This document shows, piece by piece, positions 1-5,394 of a stretch of DNA of 5,394 nt (positions are counted from its first letter, which is position 1; the number at the start of each line of letters is the position of its first letter). A program made the translations under genes and the position numbers. Origin of the DNA: Pseudomonadota bacterium (GTDB taxonomy: Bacteria; Pseudomonadota; Gammaproteobacteria; Burkholderiales; Thiobacillaceae); the NCBI GenBank assembly GCA_021802595.1, contig JAJZRT010000305.1, forward strand, positions 1 to 5,394, in the 5' to 3' direction. The notes beneath the pieces were generated by a model, which did not search any database, was not told the origin of the DNA, and worked only from the letters and a program-made list of their open reading frames with translations.

Positions 1-64
1 AATACCAGCGCACCGCCCACAGGATCACATCACCCTGGAAATGGCGCCACTTGAAATCCGTCAT
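1..64 (-). CDS. tnpA: IS6100-type transposase, N-terminal 21 codons (cut by window edge)
   Basis: This is the start of the DDE-type transposase that cuts and joins the ends of the IS6-family element. Translation from the ATG at 64 down to base 1 gives 21 residues starting MTDFKWRHFQGD and continuing VILWAVRWY. That is the characteristic N terminus of IS6100 transposase, a protein of roughly 250-265 aa. The catalytic domain is beyond the window edge, so activity cannot be judged. The start codon lies 61 bp inside the element end, as expected for this family. The identification rests on the peptide together with the adjacent terminal repeat. Confidence 0.88.
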   Translation of the reverse strand, partial: MTDFKWRHFQGDVILWAVRWY

Positions 65-111
65 CGTTCCGTCCGTCCAATCTCCGCCAAGCATGCTCAA
101 GCTTCACGATT

Positions 112-125
112 TTTGCAACAGAGCC
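112..125 (-). repeat. Terminal inverted repeat of the IS6100-like element
   Basis: The 14 bp read TTTGCAACAGAGCC on the plus strand and GGCTCTGTTGCAAA on the minus strand. This is the IS6-family end; IS26 differs at one position, with GGCACTGTTGCAAA. The repeat fixes the element boundary at 125. The adjacent bases 126-133 (ATCACGAG) would be one copy of the usual 8-bp target duplication, but the second copy is off-window. Confidence 0.9.
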
Positions 126-164
126 ATCACGAGTTTCTTCACACAACATCTCGTCTGCCTGTAA

Positions 165-174
165 TCAGATCTGA
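165..174. promoter_or_regulatory. Perfect 10-bp palindrome upstream of the catalase promoter, possible operator
   Basis: TCAGATCTGA is a perfect palindrome, embedded in an A/T-flanked context (TAA before it, ACATTA after it). It lies about 45 bp upstream of the proposed -35 box, where an activator of the catalase gene could bind. It does not match the spaced ATAG/CTAT pattern of OxyR sites, and a 10-bp palindrome can occur by chance, so regulatory function is only a suggestion. Confidence 0.22.
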
Positions 175-218
175 ACATTAGCGACTACTGAGGAAAGCCC
201 GATCTCGCGCAAGAGGAT

Positions 219-246
219 TGGACATGATGCCGCCGATGCGTATCAT
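219..246 (+). promoter_or_regulatory. Candidate sigma70 promoter of the catalase gene
   Basis: A -35 box TGGACA (219-224, 5 of 6 to consensus) is followed after 16 bp by a -10 box TATCAT (241-246, 5 of 6). A start site near 252-254 would give a leader of about 70 nt before the ATG at 324. The promoter is in unique DNA about 95 bp from the IS6100 end, so the catalase does not appear to depend on a promoter supplied by the insertion sequence. A second weaker -10-like box, TATTCT, lies at 265-270 without a convincing partner. Confidence 0.5.
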
Positions 247-310
247 GATTTCCCTGTAAACCGCTATTCTACCGCCGGCGGCCAATCGGCGCACCGCTGG
301 TGATTTCTCG

Positions 311-316
311 AGAGGA
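311..316 (+). promoter_or_regulatory. Shine-Dalgarno that selects the catalase start
   Basis: AGAGGA lies 7 nt upstream of the ATG at 324, which is good spacing. The same frame is open upstream to a GTG at 300, but that start would place the ribosome site inside the coding region and has no comparable purine run ahead of it. The adjacent GTG at 321 is possible but less likely than the ATG. Confidence 0.7.
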
Positions 317-323
317 ACCCGTG

Positions 324-1856
324 ATGGAAAAAGATGACACCAAGCGTTGCCCCGTAACCCATTTGACCACGGATTTTGGTGCGCCCGTGGTCACCAACCG
401 TGACAGTCTGACCGCCGGTCCTCGCGGCCCCCTGCTCGCGCAGGACGTGTGGCTCAACGAGAAGCTGGCCGGGTTCGTGCGGGAAGTTGTCCCGGAGCGG
501 CGTATGCACGCCAAGGGTTCGGGCGCCTTCGGCACCTTTACGGTGACCAAGGACATTACCAAGTACACCCGCGCGCGGATCTTCAGCGAAGTGGGCAAGA
601 AGACCGAGATGTTCGCCCGCTTCACCACGGTGGCCGGCGAGCGCGGCGCTGCCGACGCCGAGCGTGACATCCGCGGTTTTGCCCTCAAATTCTACACCGA
701 GGAGGGCAACTGGGACATGGTCGGCAATAACACGCCGGTGTTCTTCATCCGCGATTCGCGCCAGTTCCCCGACCTGAACAAGGCCGTCAAACGCGACCCC
801 CGCACCAACCTGCGCTCGGCCACCAACAACTGGGACTGGTGGACGCTGGTTCCCGAGGCGCTGCACCAGGTCACCGTTGTGATGAGTGACCGCGGTATTC
901 CCGCAAGCTACCGTCATATGCACGGCTTCAGCTCGCACACCTACAGTTTCTGGAACAAGGACGGCGAGCGTTTCTGGGTCAAGATGCACTTCCGCACCCA
1001 GCAGGGAATCAAGAACCTGACCGACGCCGAGGCAGAGGCCCTGGTCGGCAAGGACCGCGAAAGCCATCAGCGCGACCTCTACGATGCCATCGAGCGCGGC
1101 GACTTCCCCAGGTGGAAAATGTACGTTCAGGTCATGCCCGAGACCGATGCCGAGCAGTACCGCTTGCACCCGTTCGACCTGACCAAGGTCTGGTACAAGG
1201 GCGACTATCCTCTGATCGAGGTGGGCGAGTTCGAACTGAACAGGAATCCGGAGAACTTCTTCGCCGACGTCGAGCAGGCCGCCTTCGCGCCCGGCAACCT
1301 GGTGCCCGGCATCGGGGCCAGCCCCGATCGCATGCTGCAGTCGCGCCTGTTCAACTATGCCGATGCGCAGCGCTACCGCCTGGGCGCCAACTACCACCAG
1401 ATTCCGGTGAACAAGGCCCGCTGCCCGGTGAACAGCAACCACCGCGACGGCACCGGCCGCGTGGATGGCAATTACGGCGGCCTGCCGCACTACGAGCCCA
1501 ACAGCTTCGGCCAGTGGCAGGGCCAGCCCGAGTTTGCCGAACCGCCGCTGAAGATCAACGGCGATGCCAAGTTCTGGTCCTATCACGAGGACGACACGAA
1601 CTATTTCGAGCAGCCTGGCAAGCTGTTCCGGCTGATGACACCGGCGCAGCAGGAAGCCCTGTTCGGCAACACATCCCGCGCCATGGGTGACGCGCCGGAG
1701 TTCATCAAGTTTCGCCACATCCGCAACTGCAACGCGGCCGATCCGGCCTATGGCGCCGGCGTGGCCAAGGCGCTAGGCATCGACCTGGGCAAGGCCCTGG
1801 CATCCAAGGAAGCCGATCCGATGTTCGGCAACCCTTTGGTACCTTTGCCCGCCTGA
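324..1856 (+). CDS. katA: Monofunctional haem catalase, small-subunit type
   Basis: This cytoplasmic haem enzyme dismutates hydrogen peroxide to water and oxygen. From the ATG at 324 it is 510 aa, typical of small-subunit catalases, and it has no signal peptide. The active-site signature spans residues 51-67 ([17 protein letters not shown]) with distal His62. The distal Asn is Asn135 in VGNNTPVFF. The proximal haem signature RLFNYADAQ (341-349) supplies the haem-iron ligand Tyr345 and Arg341. Spacing between His62, Asn135 and Tyr345 equals that of bovine liver catalase as I recall it. His181 and Arg190 match two NADPH-contact residues, but the position of bovine His304 is Lys here. The catalase core covers about residues 15-400, and the C-terminal catalase-related domain about 422-487. 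Nothing is truncated or frameshifted. It stands alone, between an IS6100 end and a Tn3-family transposon, with its own promoter and terminator. The symbol katA is by family; the class is certain, the exact name is not. Confidence 0.96.
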   Translation: MEKDDTKRCPVTHLTTDFGAPVVTNRDSLTAGPRGPLLAQDVWLNEKLAGFVREVVPERRMHAKGSGAFGTFTVTKDITKYTRARIFSEVGKKTEMFARFTTVAGERGAADAERDIRGFALKFYTEEGNWDMVGNNTPVFFIRDSRQFPDLNKAVKRDPRTNLRSATNNWDWWTLVPEALHQVTVVMSDRGIPASYRHMHGFSSHTYSFWNKDGERFWVKMHFRTQQGIKNLTDAEAEALVGKDRESHQRDLYDAIERGDFPRWKMYVQVMPETDAEQYRLHPFDLTKVWYKGDYPLIEVGEFELNRNPENFFADVEQAAFAPGNLVPGIGASPDRMLQSRLFNYADAQRYRLGANYHQIPVNKARCPVNSNHRDGTGRVDGNYGGLPHYEPNSFGQWQGQPEFAEPPLKINGDAKFWSYHEDDTNYFEQPGKLFRLMTPAQQEALFGNTSRAMGDAPEFIKFRHIRNCNAADPAYGAGVAKALGIDLGKALASKEADPMFGNPLVPLPA

Positions 1857-1877
1857 TTTCGACCGTCGGGCGTCGAA

Positions 1878-1907
1878 AAGCTGGAGCCCGCTTCGGGGCT
1901 CCAGCTT
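1878..1907 (+). terminator. Stem-loop terminator after the catalase gene
   Basis: AAGCTGGAGCCC (1878-1889) and GGGCTCCAGCTT (1896-1907) form a perfect 12-bp stem around a 6-nt loop, GCTTCG, starting 21 nt after the catalase stop. On the plus strand only two T residues end the stem and the following bases (CAGCCC) are not T-rich. On the minus strand the stem is followed by TT and then CGACG, giving a run of four T. It is therefore a strong hairpin with a weak U-tract, plausibly active in both directions. Confidence 0.65.
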
Positions 1908-2030
1908 CAGCCCGAACTGGACGATCTGGACGACAAGGAGCGAAAGGCGCTCGGATACGGCGCGGAGAGGCTCCGGAAAGCTGTCGCTCGCTGTGTGACC
2001 GTCTATTCTATTCCAGGCATTTGAAATGAC

Positions 2031-2073
2031 GGGTGCCTCGCCAATCCGGCATTGGCGCCGGACGGCGAGACCC
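2031..2073. terminator. Large imperfect hairpin just past the stop of the interrupted minus-strand gene
   Basis: Three paired blocks nest: GGGT (2031-2034) with ACCC (2070-2073), CTCGCC (2037-2042) with GGCGAG (2064-2069), and TCCGGC (2045-2050) with GCCGGA (2057-2062). They are interrupted by a 2-nt bulge and a 2-by-1 internal loop around the loop ATTGGC, giving 16 base pairs in all. On the minus strand the structure starts 9 nt after the TAA at 2083-2085, a normal terminator position for that gene. There is no clear T-run on either side, so a terminator is the best guess rather than a firm call. Confidence 0.4.
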
Positions 2074-2082
2074 CCATTCACT

Positions 2083-2201
2083 TTACGCGGCTTCGCGCAC
2101 GACTTCGCTGCCGATAGCGTCCAGTAAGCGGTTGACGGCGCCGAGGGCGAAGTCGAGCGAGGCGCGGTCCGGCTCAGCAGTGCGCTGACCGGGCTGGGTT
2201 A
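2083..2201 (-). pseudogene. C-terminal remnant of an unidentified gene cut by the Tn3-family element
   Basis: On the minus strand an open frame runs from the transposon edge at 2201 to a TAA at 2083-2085, leaving 37 to 38 codons of the native gene. The residues begin TQPGQRTAEPDRASLDF, followed by an amphipathic helix-like stretch (ALGAVNRLLDAIGSEVVREAA) to the stop. The composition is protein-like, the codons are GC-rich, and a hairpin follows the stop. There is no start codon within the remnant. The frame stays open across the transposon's inverted repeat, but those residues would belong to the element. I do not recognise the family. If the insertion was simple, the 5' part of this gene lies beyond the far end of the transposon, off-window. 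It could also be a chance open frame, as only about 120 bp can be judged. Confidence 0.5.
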
Positions 2202-2239
2202 GGGGTTTGAGTAGCAACGGAACAGAAAACCTACATAAG
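2202..2239 (-). repeat. 38-bp terminal inverted repeat of the Tn3-family element
   Basis: Read inward from 2202 the repeat begins GGGGTTTGAG, contains the A-rich block GGAACAGAAAAC (2219-2230) and ends ACATAAG at 2239. The GGGG outer end, the internal GGAAC-AAAAC block, the TAAG inner end and the exact 38-bp length are the features of Tn3-family repeats; Tn3's own repeat has GGGGTCTGAC, GGAACGAAAAC and TTAAG at the same places. It lies 5 bp from the tnpA stop, the usual position. The partner repeat is not in the window. Confidence 0.92.
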
Positions 2240-2244
2240 GGGCT

Positions 2245-5200
2245 TCAAGCATCGTCGATACCTGTGGCACCAGGATCGCGTAGCGGCCTCAACTCGCCGC
2301 GCGCCACGATGTCGGGAATGGTGAAGGCATAGCGCCCGAGCATGTTGATGTGCCTGGAACCAAGCGGCGAGAGGCGGGCGACGTCCTCGTCCAGGATCAC
2401 ATGGCCTTCGGCGCGTAGCTGGCTGACCGCCGCGTCGATGTAGATCGTGTTCCAGAGCACGACCAGGTTGACGACGAGCCCGAGCGCGCCGAGCTGATCC
2501 TCCTGCCCTTCGCGGTAGCGCTGGCGAAGTTCACCGCGCTTGCCGTGGAATATGGTGCGGGCAAGCAGGTGGCGGCTCTCGCCGCGATTGAGCTGGACCA
2601 GGATCCGGCGCCGGTAGGTTTCGTCGTCGATGAACCGCAGCATGTAGAGTGACTTGATGAGGCGGCCAAGCTCCTGAAGGGCACGTGCCAGCCTGGTGGG
2701 GCGATCATTGGTCTGAAGGACACGGGTGAGATCGGTCGCGCGCACGACGCCGAGTTTGAGCGATCCGGCCAGTCGAAGGAGATCATCCCAATGTTCGACA
2801 ATCAGCCTGGTGTTGATCCTATTCGCGGCGAGGTCATCCAGCACGCCATAATCGGCCTTGCCATCGACACGCCAGAACCGCGCGCCGCCAATGTCGGCGA
2901 TGCGCGGCGAGAACTGGAGCCCGAGCAGGTGAAAAATGCCGAAGATCGTGTCGGTGTAGCCGGCTGTGTCGGTCATGATCTCGCCTGGCCGCAATTCGGT
3001 TTCCTGGTCGAGCACGACGGCAAGCAGATAGAGGCTGTCCCGCAACGTACCGGGCACCGTCAGGGCATTCAGCCCGGAAAAGCGATCAGAAACCAGATTG
3101 TACCAGGTGATGCCGCGTTCGCGCCCGAAATAGCGCGGGTTTGGGCCGGCGTGGATCGTGCGGACTGGCACGGTGAAACGCAGTCCATCGGCAGAGGCGA
3201 CCTCGCCGCTGCCCCAAACGCGGGCCAGTGGTATCCTGTTATGGGCCGCGACCAGCAGCGCGTTGGCTGTGGTCAGCGTCTCGGCGCGGATGAAGTTCTG
3301 CTTCACCCAGCTCAACCGTGACCGGCGCAGCGCGGACACCTCGGGACGGACAAGCGGTTCGAATCCGGTATTGGTGGCCTCCGCGACAAGCACCGCGCAG
3401 ATCGTCGTCGCTATATCCTCGGCGCGTGCATTGCCTTCGCTGGCATGCGTGAACGCCGCCGCGAAACCGGTTCGCGCATGCATCTCCAGGATCAGCTCGG
3501 GAAGATCCAGCTGCGGCAAGCGCGCGTCGATTGCCCTATGGAGATCGGTGAGGCTGAGTGGCTCGTCGATCCTGTCGAGCGGTGCGATCGACAGGTCGGC
3601 GCCGCTCGCCGTTTTCGTGATGGTCACGGCATCGTTGTCCGGTACGCGCGCCGCTGTCTCGCGGTAGGCGAGATCGAGCCGCGCGGACAGCCTGGCGATC
3701 TCCTCGTCGCCAGCGACCGCCACGCCGACCGTGCGGCATACCGTCGGTCGCGCCGCTTCCCAGGCGGCTCCTGTCAGCAGGCCTTTGCGCGGGTCGGCGT
3801 AGCGAAGCGAGCGAACAGGAAAGACGTCGCGACGGCGAATGGCGCGGCGTAGCCGGTCGAGCGTACAAAGCCGGTATCCGGTCAGATCGAATGTACCGTC
3901 ATCACTCTTCAACTGGCGCCCCCACCCCTTGGGGACGAACGATGTTGGTGCCGGTCCACGGCGCTTCTCGCCCCTGTGAACCCTTCGCAAGTGGTCGACC
4001 GCGTCGAGCAGCGGCTGTCCTGCGGGCGCGGCGGCAAGATCGAGCGCTGCCAGCATCTTCGGCAGATAGCGCATCGTCCCGGCCTGCTGGCGCAACTCGA
4101 CAAAATAGCTCTCGTCGTTCGGCCGCGCGAGAAGGTTCACCTGTGCGACGGCGTCGGTCAGCGCTGCCCGGTCGACGAGCGCGAACACGGCCGCGCGCAC
4201 CTGCGCATCGCTGATGCTATCATCGAGCAGCACGACGCCGGCATCGCGAAGCCGGAGCGATGCGGCATCGAGATCACGCAGCGAACGCATCCGGGCATCC
4301 CTGGCGTTGATGCGCGCATTGGAAAACATTCTGGTCGACACGACGTCGAACAGGTCGATGACATCGTCGCTGGCCGACGCTTCGAGGGTGCGGATGAACG
4401 CGACGAGGGTGGCAGCGCGCCGATCGTCGGGGAGGCGGGCCACCGCCTGCGCCCGCGCCGCACCGGCAAATCGCGCCAATGCGACCGCCTTGCCGGGTGG
4501 CACCCGGTCAAGTTCGGGCAAGCCCGCTGTGAACGTGCGGATTTCGGTAAGGCGATCAACGGCGCGGCTGATCTCGGGTCCGCTTTGCAGGTATGGACCG
4601 TCACGCAGTCGATCGAGCGGGCTTTGCCGCCCGTCGCCAATAACGGCGACCAGCGTGTCGAGCCGGGCGCGTTGCTCCGACGTCAGCCTGTCGATGAGAC
4701 GGCGATGAACATGCGCGGCGACCCGTGTGCGGACTCGTGCGATATCGCGCTCGAGGACGGACAGCCCTGGCAACAGCACCTTGGATTCAATCAGCCACGT
4801 CGCCGCTGCATCGAAGAGCGCCGATGGCCGATCGGTGCCCGTCCAGCACAGCGCGTACAGAAAACGATGCAATCGGAACGCGATGCGTGGATCGGAGAAA
4901 ACCTGGTAGCCATAATGGTCGCGGATGCGCGGGCCGTGCCGCCATCGTCCCTTGGTCGCGCAATATTGCGCCATCCGTTCGCACGGCTCGTCGATCGCCA
5001 GCTGGCTGCCTGCGAACCGCATGACCGACGCCGGTGTCTGTGCCGGATCTTCGAGAAAGGTACCGAGCAACCGCAAAGAGCCAAGCTGTACCGCAACGCC
5101 GAGCCTGTTGTGATCGCCGCGGTGCGCGCCGATGAACATCCGGTCTGCATCGTCGAGATGAAAATGGCGCGCCAACTGGTCCGATGTAGGATCGCCGGCG

Positions 5201-5250
5201 AAGCGACCATAGCGCCGTGCCTGCTCGTCCGAGAGAAAGCTGACCGGCAC
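2245..5250 (-). CDS. tnpA: Tn3-family transposase TnpA
   Basis: This 1001-aa protein recognises the 38-bp terminal repeats and carries out replicative transposition through a cointegrate. Its length is normal for the family. The N-terminal part (about residues 1-170, with RRYGRFAGDP near 12-21 and RGDHNRLGVAVQLG at 44-57) is the DNA-binding DUF4158-type region. The C-terminal half, from about residue 590, is the RNase H-like DDE catalytic domain. Likely catalytic residues are Asp688 (in ASADGLRF), Asp761 (in MTDTAGYTD) and Glu891 (in NRGESRHLLAR), with the usual short first and long second spacing. No stop or frameshift interrupts it. The start is a GTG at 5248-5250, chosen because the family N terminus (MPVSFLSDEQ) begins there. 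No strong Shine-Dalgarno precedes it, and the upstream gene stops 8 nt before it, so translation is probably coupled to that gene. The stop is 5 bp from the terminal repeat. The long plus-strand open frames opposite it are GC-rich shadows. Confidence 0.97.
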   Translation of the reverse strand: MPVSFLSDEQARRYGRFAGDPTSDQLARHFHLDDADRMFIGAHRGDHNRLGVAVQLGSLRLLGTFLEDPAQTPASVMRFAGSQLAIDEPCERMAQYCATKGRWRHGPRIRDHYGYQVFSDPRIAFRLHRFLYALCWTGTDRPSALFDAAATWLIESKVLLPGLSVLERDIARVRTRVAAHVHRRLIDRLTSEQRARLDTLVAVIGDGRQSPLDRLRDGPYLQSGPEISRAVDRLTEIRTFTAGLPELDRVPPGKAVALARFAGAARAQAVARLPDDRRAATLVAFIRTLEASASDDVIDLFDVVSTRMFSNARINARDARMRSLRDLDAASLRLRDAGVVLLDDSISDAQVRAAVFALVDRAALTDAVAQVNLLARPNDESYFVELRQQAGTMRYLPKMLAALDLAAAPAGQPLLDAVDHLRRVHRGEKRRGPAPTSFVPKGWGRQLKSDDGTFDLTGYRLCTLDRLRRAIRRRDVFPVRSLRYADPRKGLLTGAAWEAARPTVCRTVGVAVAGDEEIARLSARLDLAYRETAARVPDNDAVTITKTASGADLSIAPLDRIDEPLSLTDLHRAIDARLPQLDLPELILEMHARTGFAAAFTHASEGNARAEDIATTICAVLVAEATNTGFEPLVRPEVSALRRSRLSWVKQNFIRAETLTTANALLVAAHNRIPLARVWGSGEVASADGLRFTVPVRTIHAGPNPRYFGRERGITWYNLVSDRFSGLNALTVPGTLRDSLYLLAVVLDQETELRPGEIMTDTAGYTDTIFGIFHLLGLQFSPRIADIGGARFWRVDGKADYGVLDDLAANRINTRLIVEHWDDLLRLAGSLKLGVVRATDLTRVLQTNDRPTRLARALQELGRLIKSLYMLRFIDDETYRRRILVQLNRGESRHLLARTIFHGKRGELRQRYREGQEDQLGALGLVVNLVVLWNTIYIDAAVSQLRAEGHVILDEDVARLSPLGSRHINMLGRYAFTIPDIVARGELRPLRDPGATGIDDA

Positions 5251-5258
5251 TGCTCGGC

Positions 5259-5394
5259 CTATGCTGCTATTTTAGGCCGAACCCCGCGCTTGCCCAGCAA
5301 TTCGCTGGCCCGCTCTCGCGGCTGACCTTTCGCATCGACATAAGCATAAAGCGTCGACACTGACACGCCGAGTTGGACTGCAACATCGCGTGCG
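5259..5394 (-). CDS. tnpR: Probable serine resolvase, C-terminal helix-turn-helix tail (cut by window edge)
   Basis: On the minus strand, 44 residues in frame to a TAG at 5259-5261 begin ARDVAVQLGVSVSTLYAYVD. This is a helix-turn-helix of the type that ends Tn3-family resolvases and DNA invertases: a small first helix, a turn at LGVS, and a recognition helix around STLYAYV. Resolvases bind the res site and resolve the cointegrate made by TnpA. About 24 residues follow the recognition helix, longer than the near-terminal helix-turn-helix of Tn21 TnpR. The catalytic serine domain lies off-window, so the call rests on this motif plus position: same strand as tnpA and 8 nt ahead of its start, an operon arrangement. 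Another helix-turn-helix recombinase or regulator is possible. Confidence 0.72.
   Translation of the reverse strand, partial: ARDVAVQLGVSVSTLYAYVDAKGQPRERASELLGKRGVRPKIAA

Larger units (their letters stand above)
1..125 (-). mobile_element. IS6100: IS6100-like insertion sequence (IS6 family), transposase-start end only
   Basis: This is the terminal 125 bp of an IS6-family element lying on the minus strand and running off the left edge. Its outer boundary is base 125, set by the 14-bp terminal repeat at 112-125, which reads GGCTCTGTTGCAAA on the minus strand. Inside it come a short untranslated leader and then the transposase start at base 64. Repeat, leader and first transposase residues all match IS6100 as I remember it, so I name that element rather than only the family. 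The family moves by replicative cointegrate formation and often flanks accessory genes as direct copies; a partner copy would have to be outside this window. Whether the element is complete cannot be seen. Confidence 0.9.
2202..5394 (-). mobile_element. Tn3-family transposon (Tn21-like gene order), tnpA-side end and core
   Basis: The element starts at 2202 with a 38-bp terminal inverted repeat and runs off the right edge of the window. It contains a full-length transposase gene and, immediately upstream on the same strand, the 3' end of a probable resolvase gene. Order and orientation (tnpR then tnpA, transcribed toward the near end) are as in the Tn21/Tn501 branch, unlike Tn3 itself where the two genes diverge. 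The res site, any cargo and the second inverted repeat must lie beyond 5394. Bases 2197-2201 (GGTTA) would be one copy of the usual 5-bp target duplication. The transposase frame is undamaged, so the element may be active if its other end is intact. Confidence 0.93.

Noticed and set aside
113..141. Outward promoter formed by the TTGCAA box in the IS6100 end
   Set aside because: Seventeen bases downstream the hexamer is TCTTCA, a poor -10 box, while a much better promoter lies at 219-246.
126..218. OxyR-type binding site upstream of the catalase promoter
   Set aside because: No arrangement of ATAG and CTAT half-sites at the required spacing is present; only a short unrelated palindrome at 165-174 was found.
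300..323. Upstream GTG at 300 as the catalase start (518 aa)
   Set aside because: The strong Shine-Dalgarno at 311-316 lies inside that extension and is correctly spaced for the ATG at 324; the eight extra residues have no family support.
264..1718. 484-codon open frame on the minus strand
   Set aside because: It lies opposite the catalase gene, whose protein has every family signature. The antisense translation is a low-complexity Val/Ala/Gly/Leu-rich series typical of the complement of a GC-rich gene.
2031..2073. Integron attC recombination site
   Set aside because: The hairpin lacks the conserved outer core sites (RYYYAAC and GTTRRRY) and extrahelical base pattern, and there is no integrase or cassette array around it.
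1773..2081. 102-codon minus-strand frame starting at a GTG just after the interrupted gene
   Set aside because: It would read through both hairpins and into the 3' end of the catalase gene, has no recognisable domain, and its start lies at the stop of the truncated gene without a clear ribosome site.
3976..5325. 449-codon open frame on the plus strand
   Set aside because: It lies opposite the clearly recognised transposase gene, runs across its start into the upstream gene, and shows no family motif or ribosome site.

Overview
The window is a GC-rich stretch of accessory DNA from a proteobacterium. It is a mosaic of two mobile elements flanking one complete metabolic gene. The host cannot be named from the sequence: IS6100 and Tn3-family elements both move widely among alpha-, beta- and gammaproteobacterial plasmids and chromosomes.

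Layout, left to right. (1) Bases 1-125 are the transposase-start end of an IS6100-like IS6-family element. It is on the minus strand, holds the first 21 codons of its transposase, and ends at base 125 with the family's 14-bp terminal repeat. (2) Bases 126-323 are the catalase leader. It has a good sigma70-like promoter (219-246), a small palindrome further upstream, and a clear Shine-Dalgarno that selects an ATG at 324. (3) Bases 324-1856 encode an intact monofunctional haem catalase of the small-subunit type (510 aa) with all haem-site residues present. (4) A perfect 12-bp stem-loop at 1878-1907 probably ends the catalase transcript. (5) Bases 2083-2201 hold, on the minus strand, the last 37 complete codons of an unidentified gene. 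It is cut exactly at the edge of the next element, and a large imperfect hairpin (2031-2073) lies just past its stop. (6) From 2202 to the window end runs a Tn3-family transposon on the minus strand: a 38-bp terminal inverted repeat (2202-2239), a full-length 1001-aa DDE transposase TnpA (2245-5250), and the C-terminal helix-turn-helix tail of an upstream gene that is probably the serine resolvase tnpR. The tnpR-then-tnpA order on one strand is that of the Tn21/Tn501 branch.

How the parts relate. The catalase lies outside the Tn3-family unit, because the inverted repeat faces away from it, and outside the visible IS6100 end. It is therefore either a resident gene bracketed by insertions or cargo of a larger composite region whose other ends are off-window. 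It has its own promoter and terminator and should act as a stand-alone hydrogen-peroxide detoxification gene. I see no previously undescribed system here. The points most worth following up are the gene interrupted at 2201, the precise element junctions, and the mobile context of the catalase.
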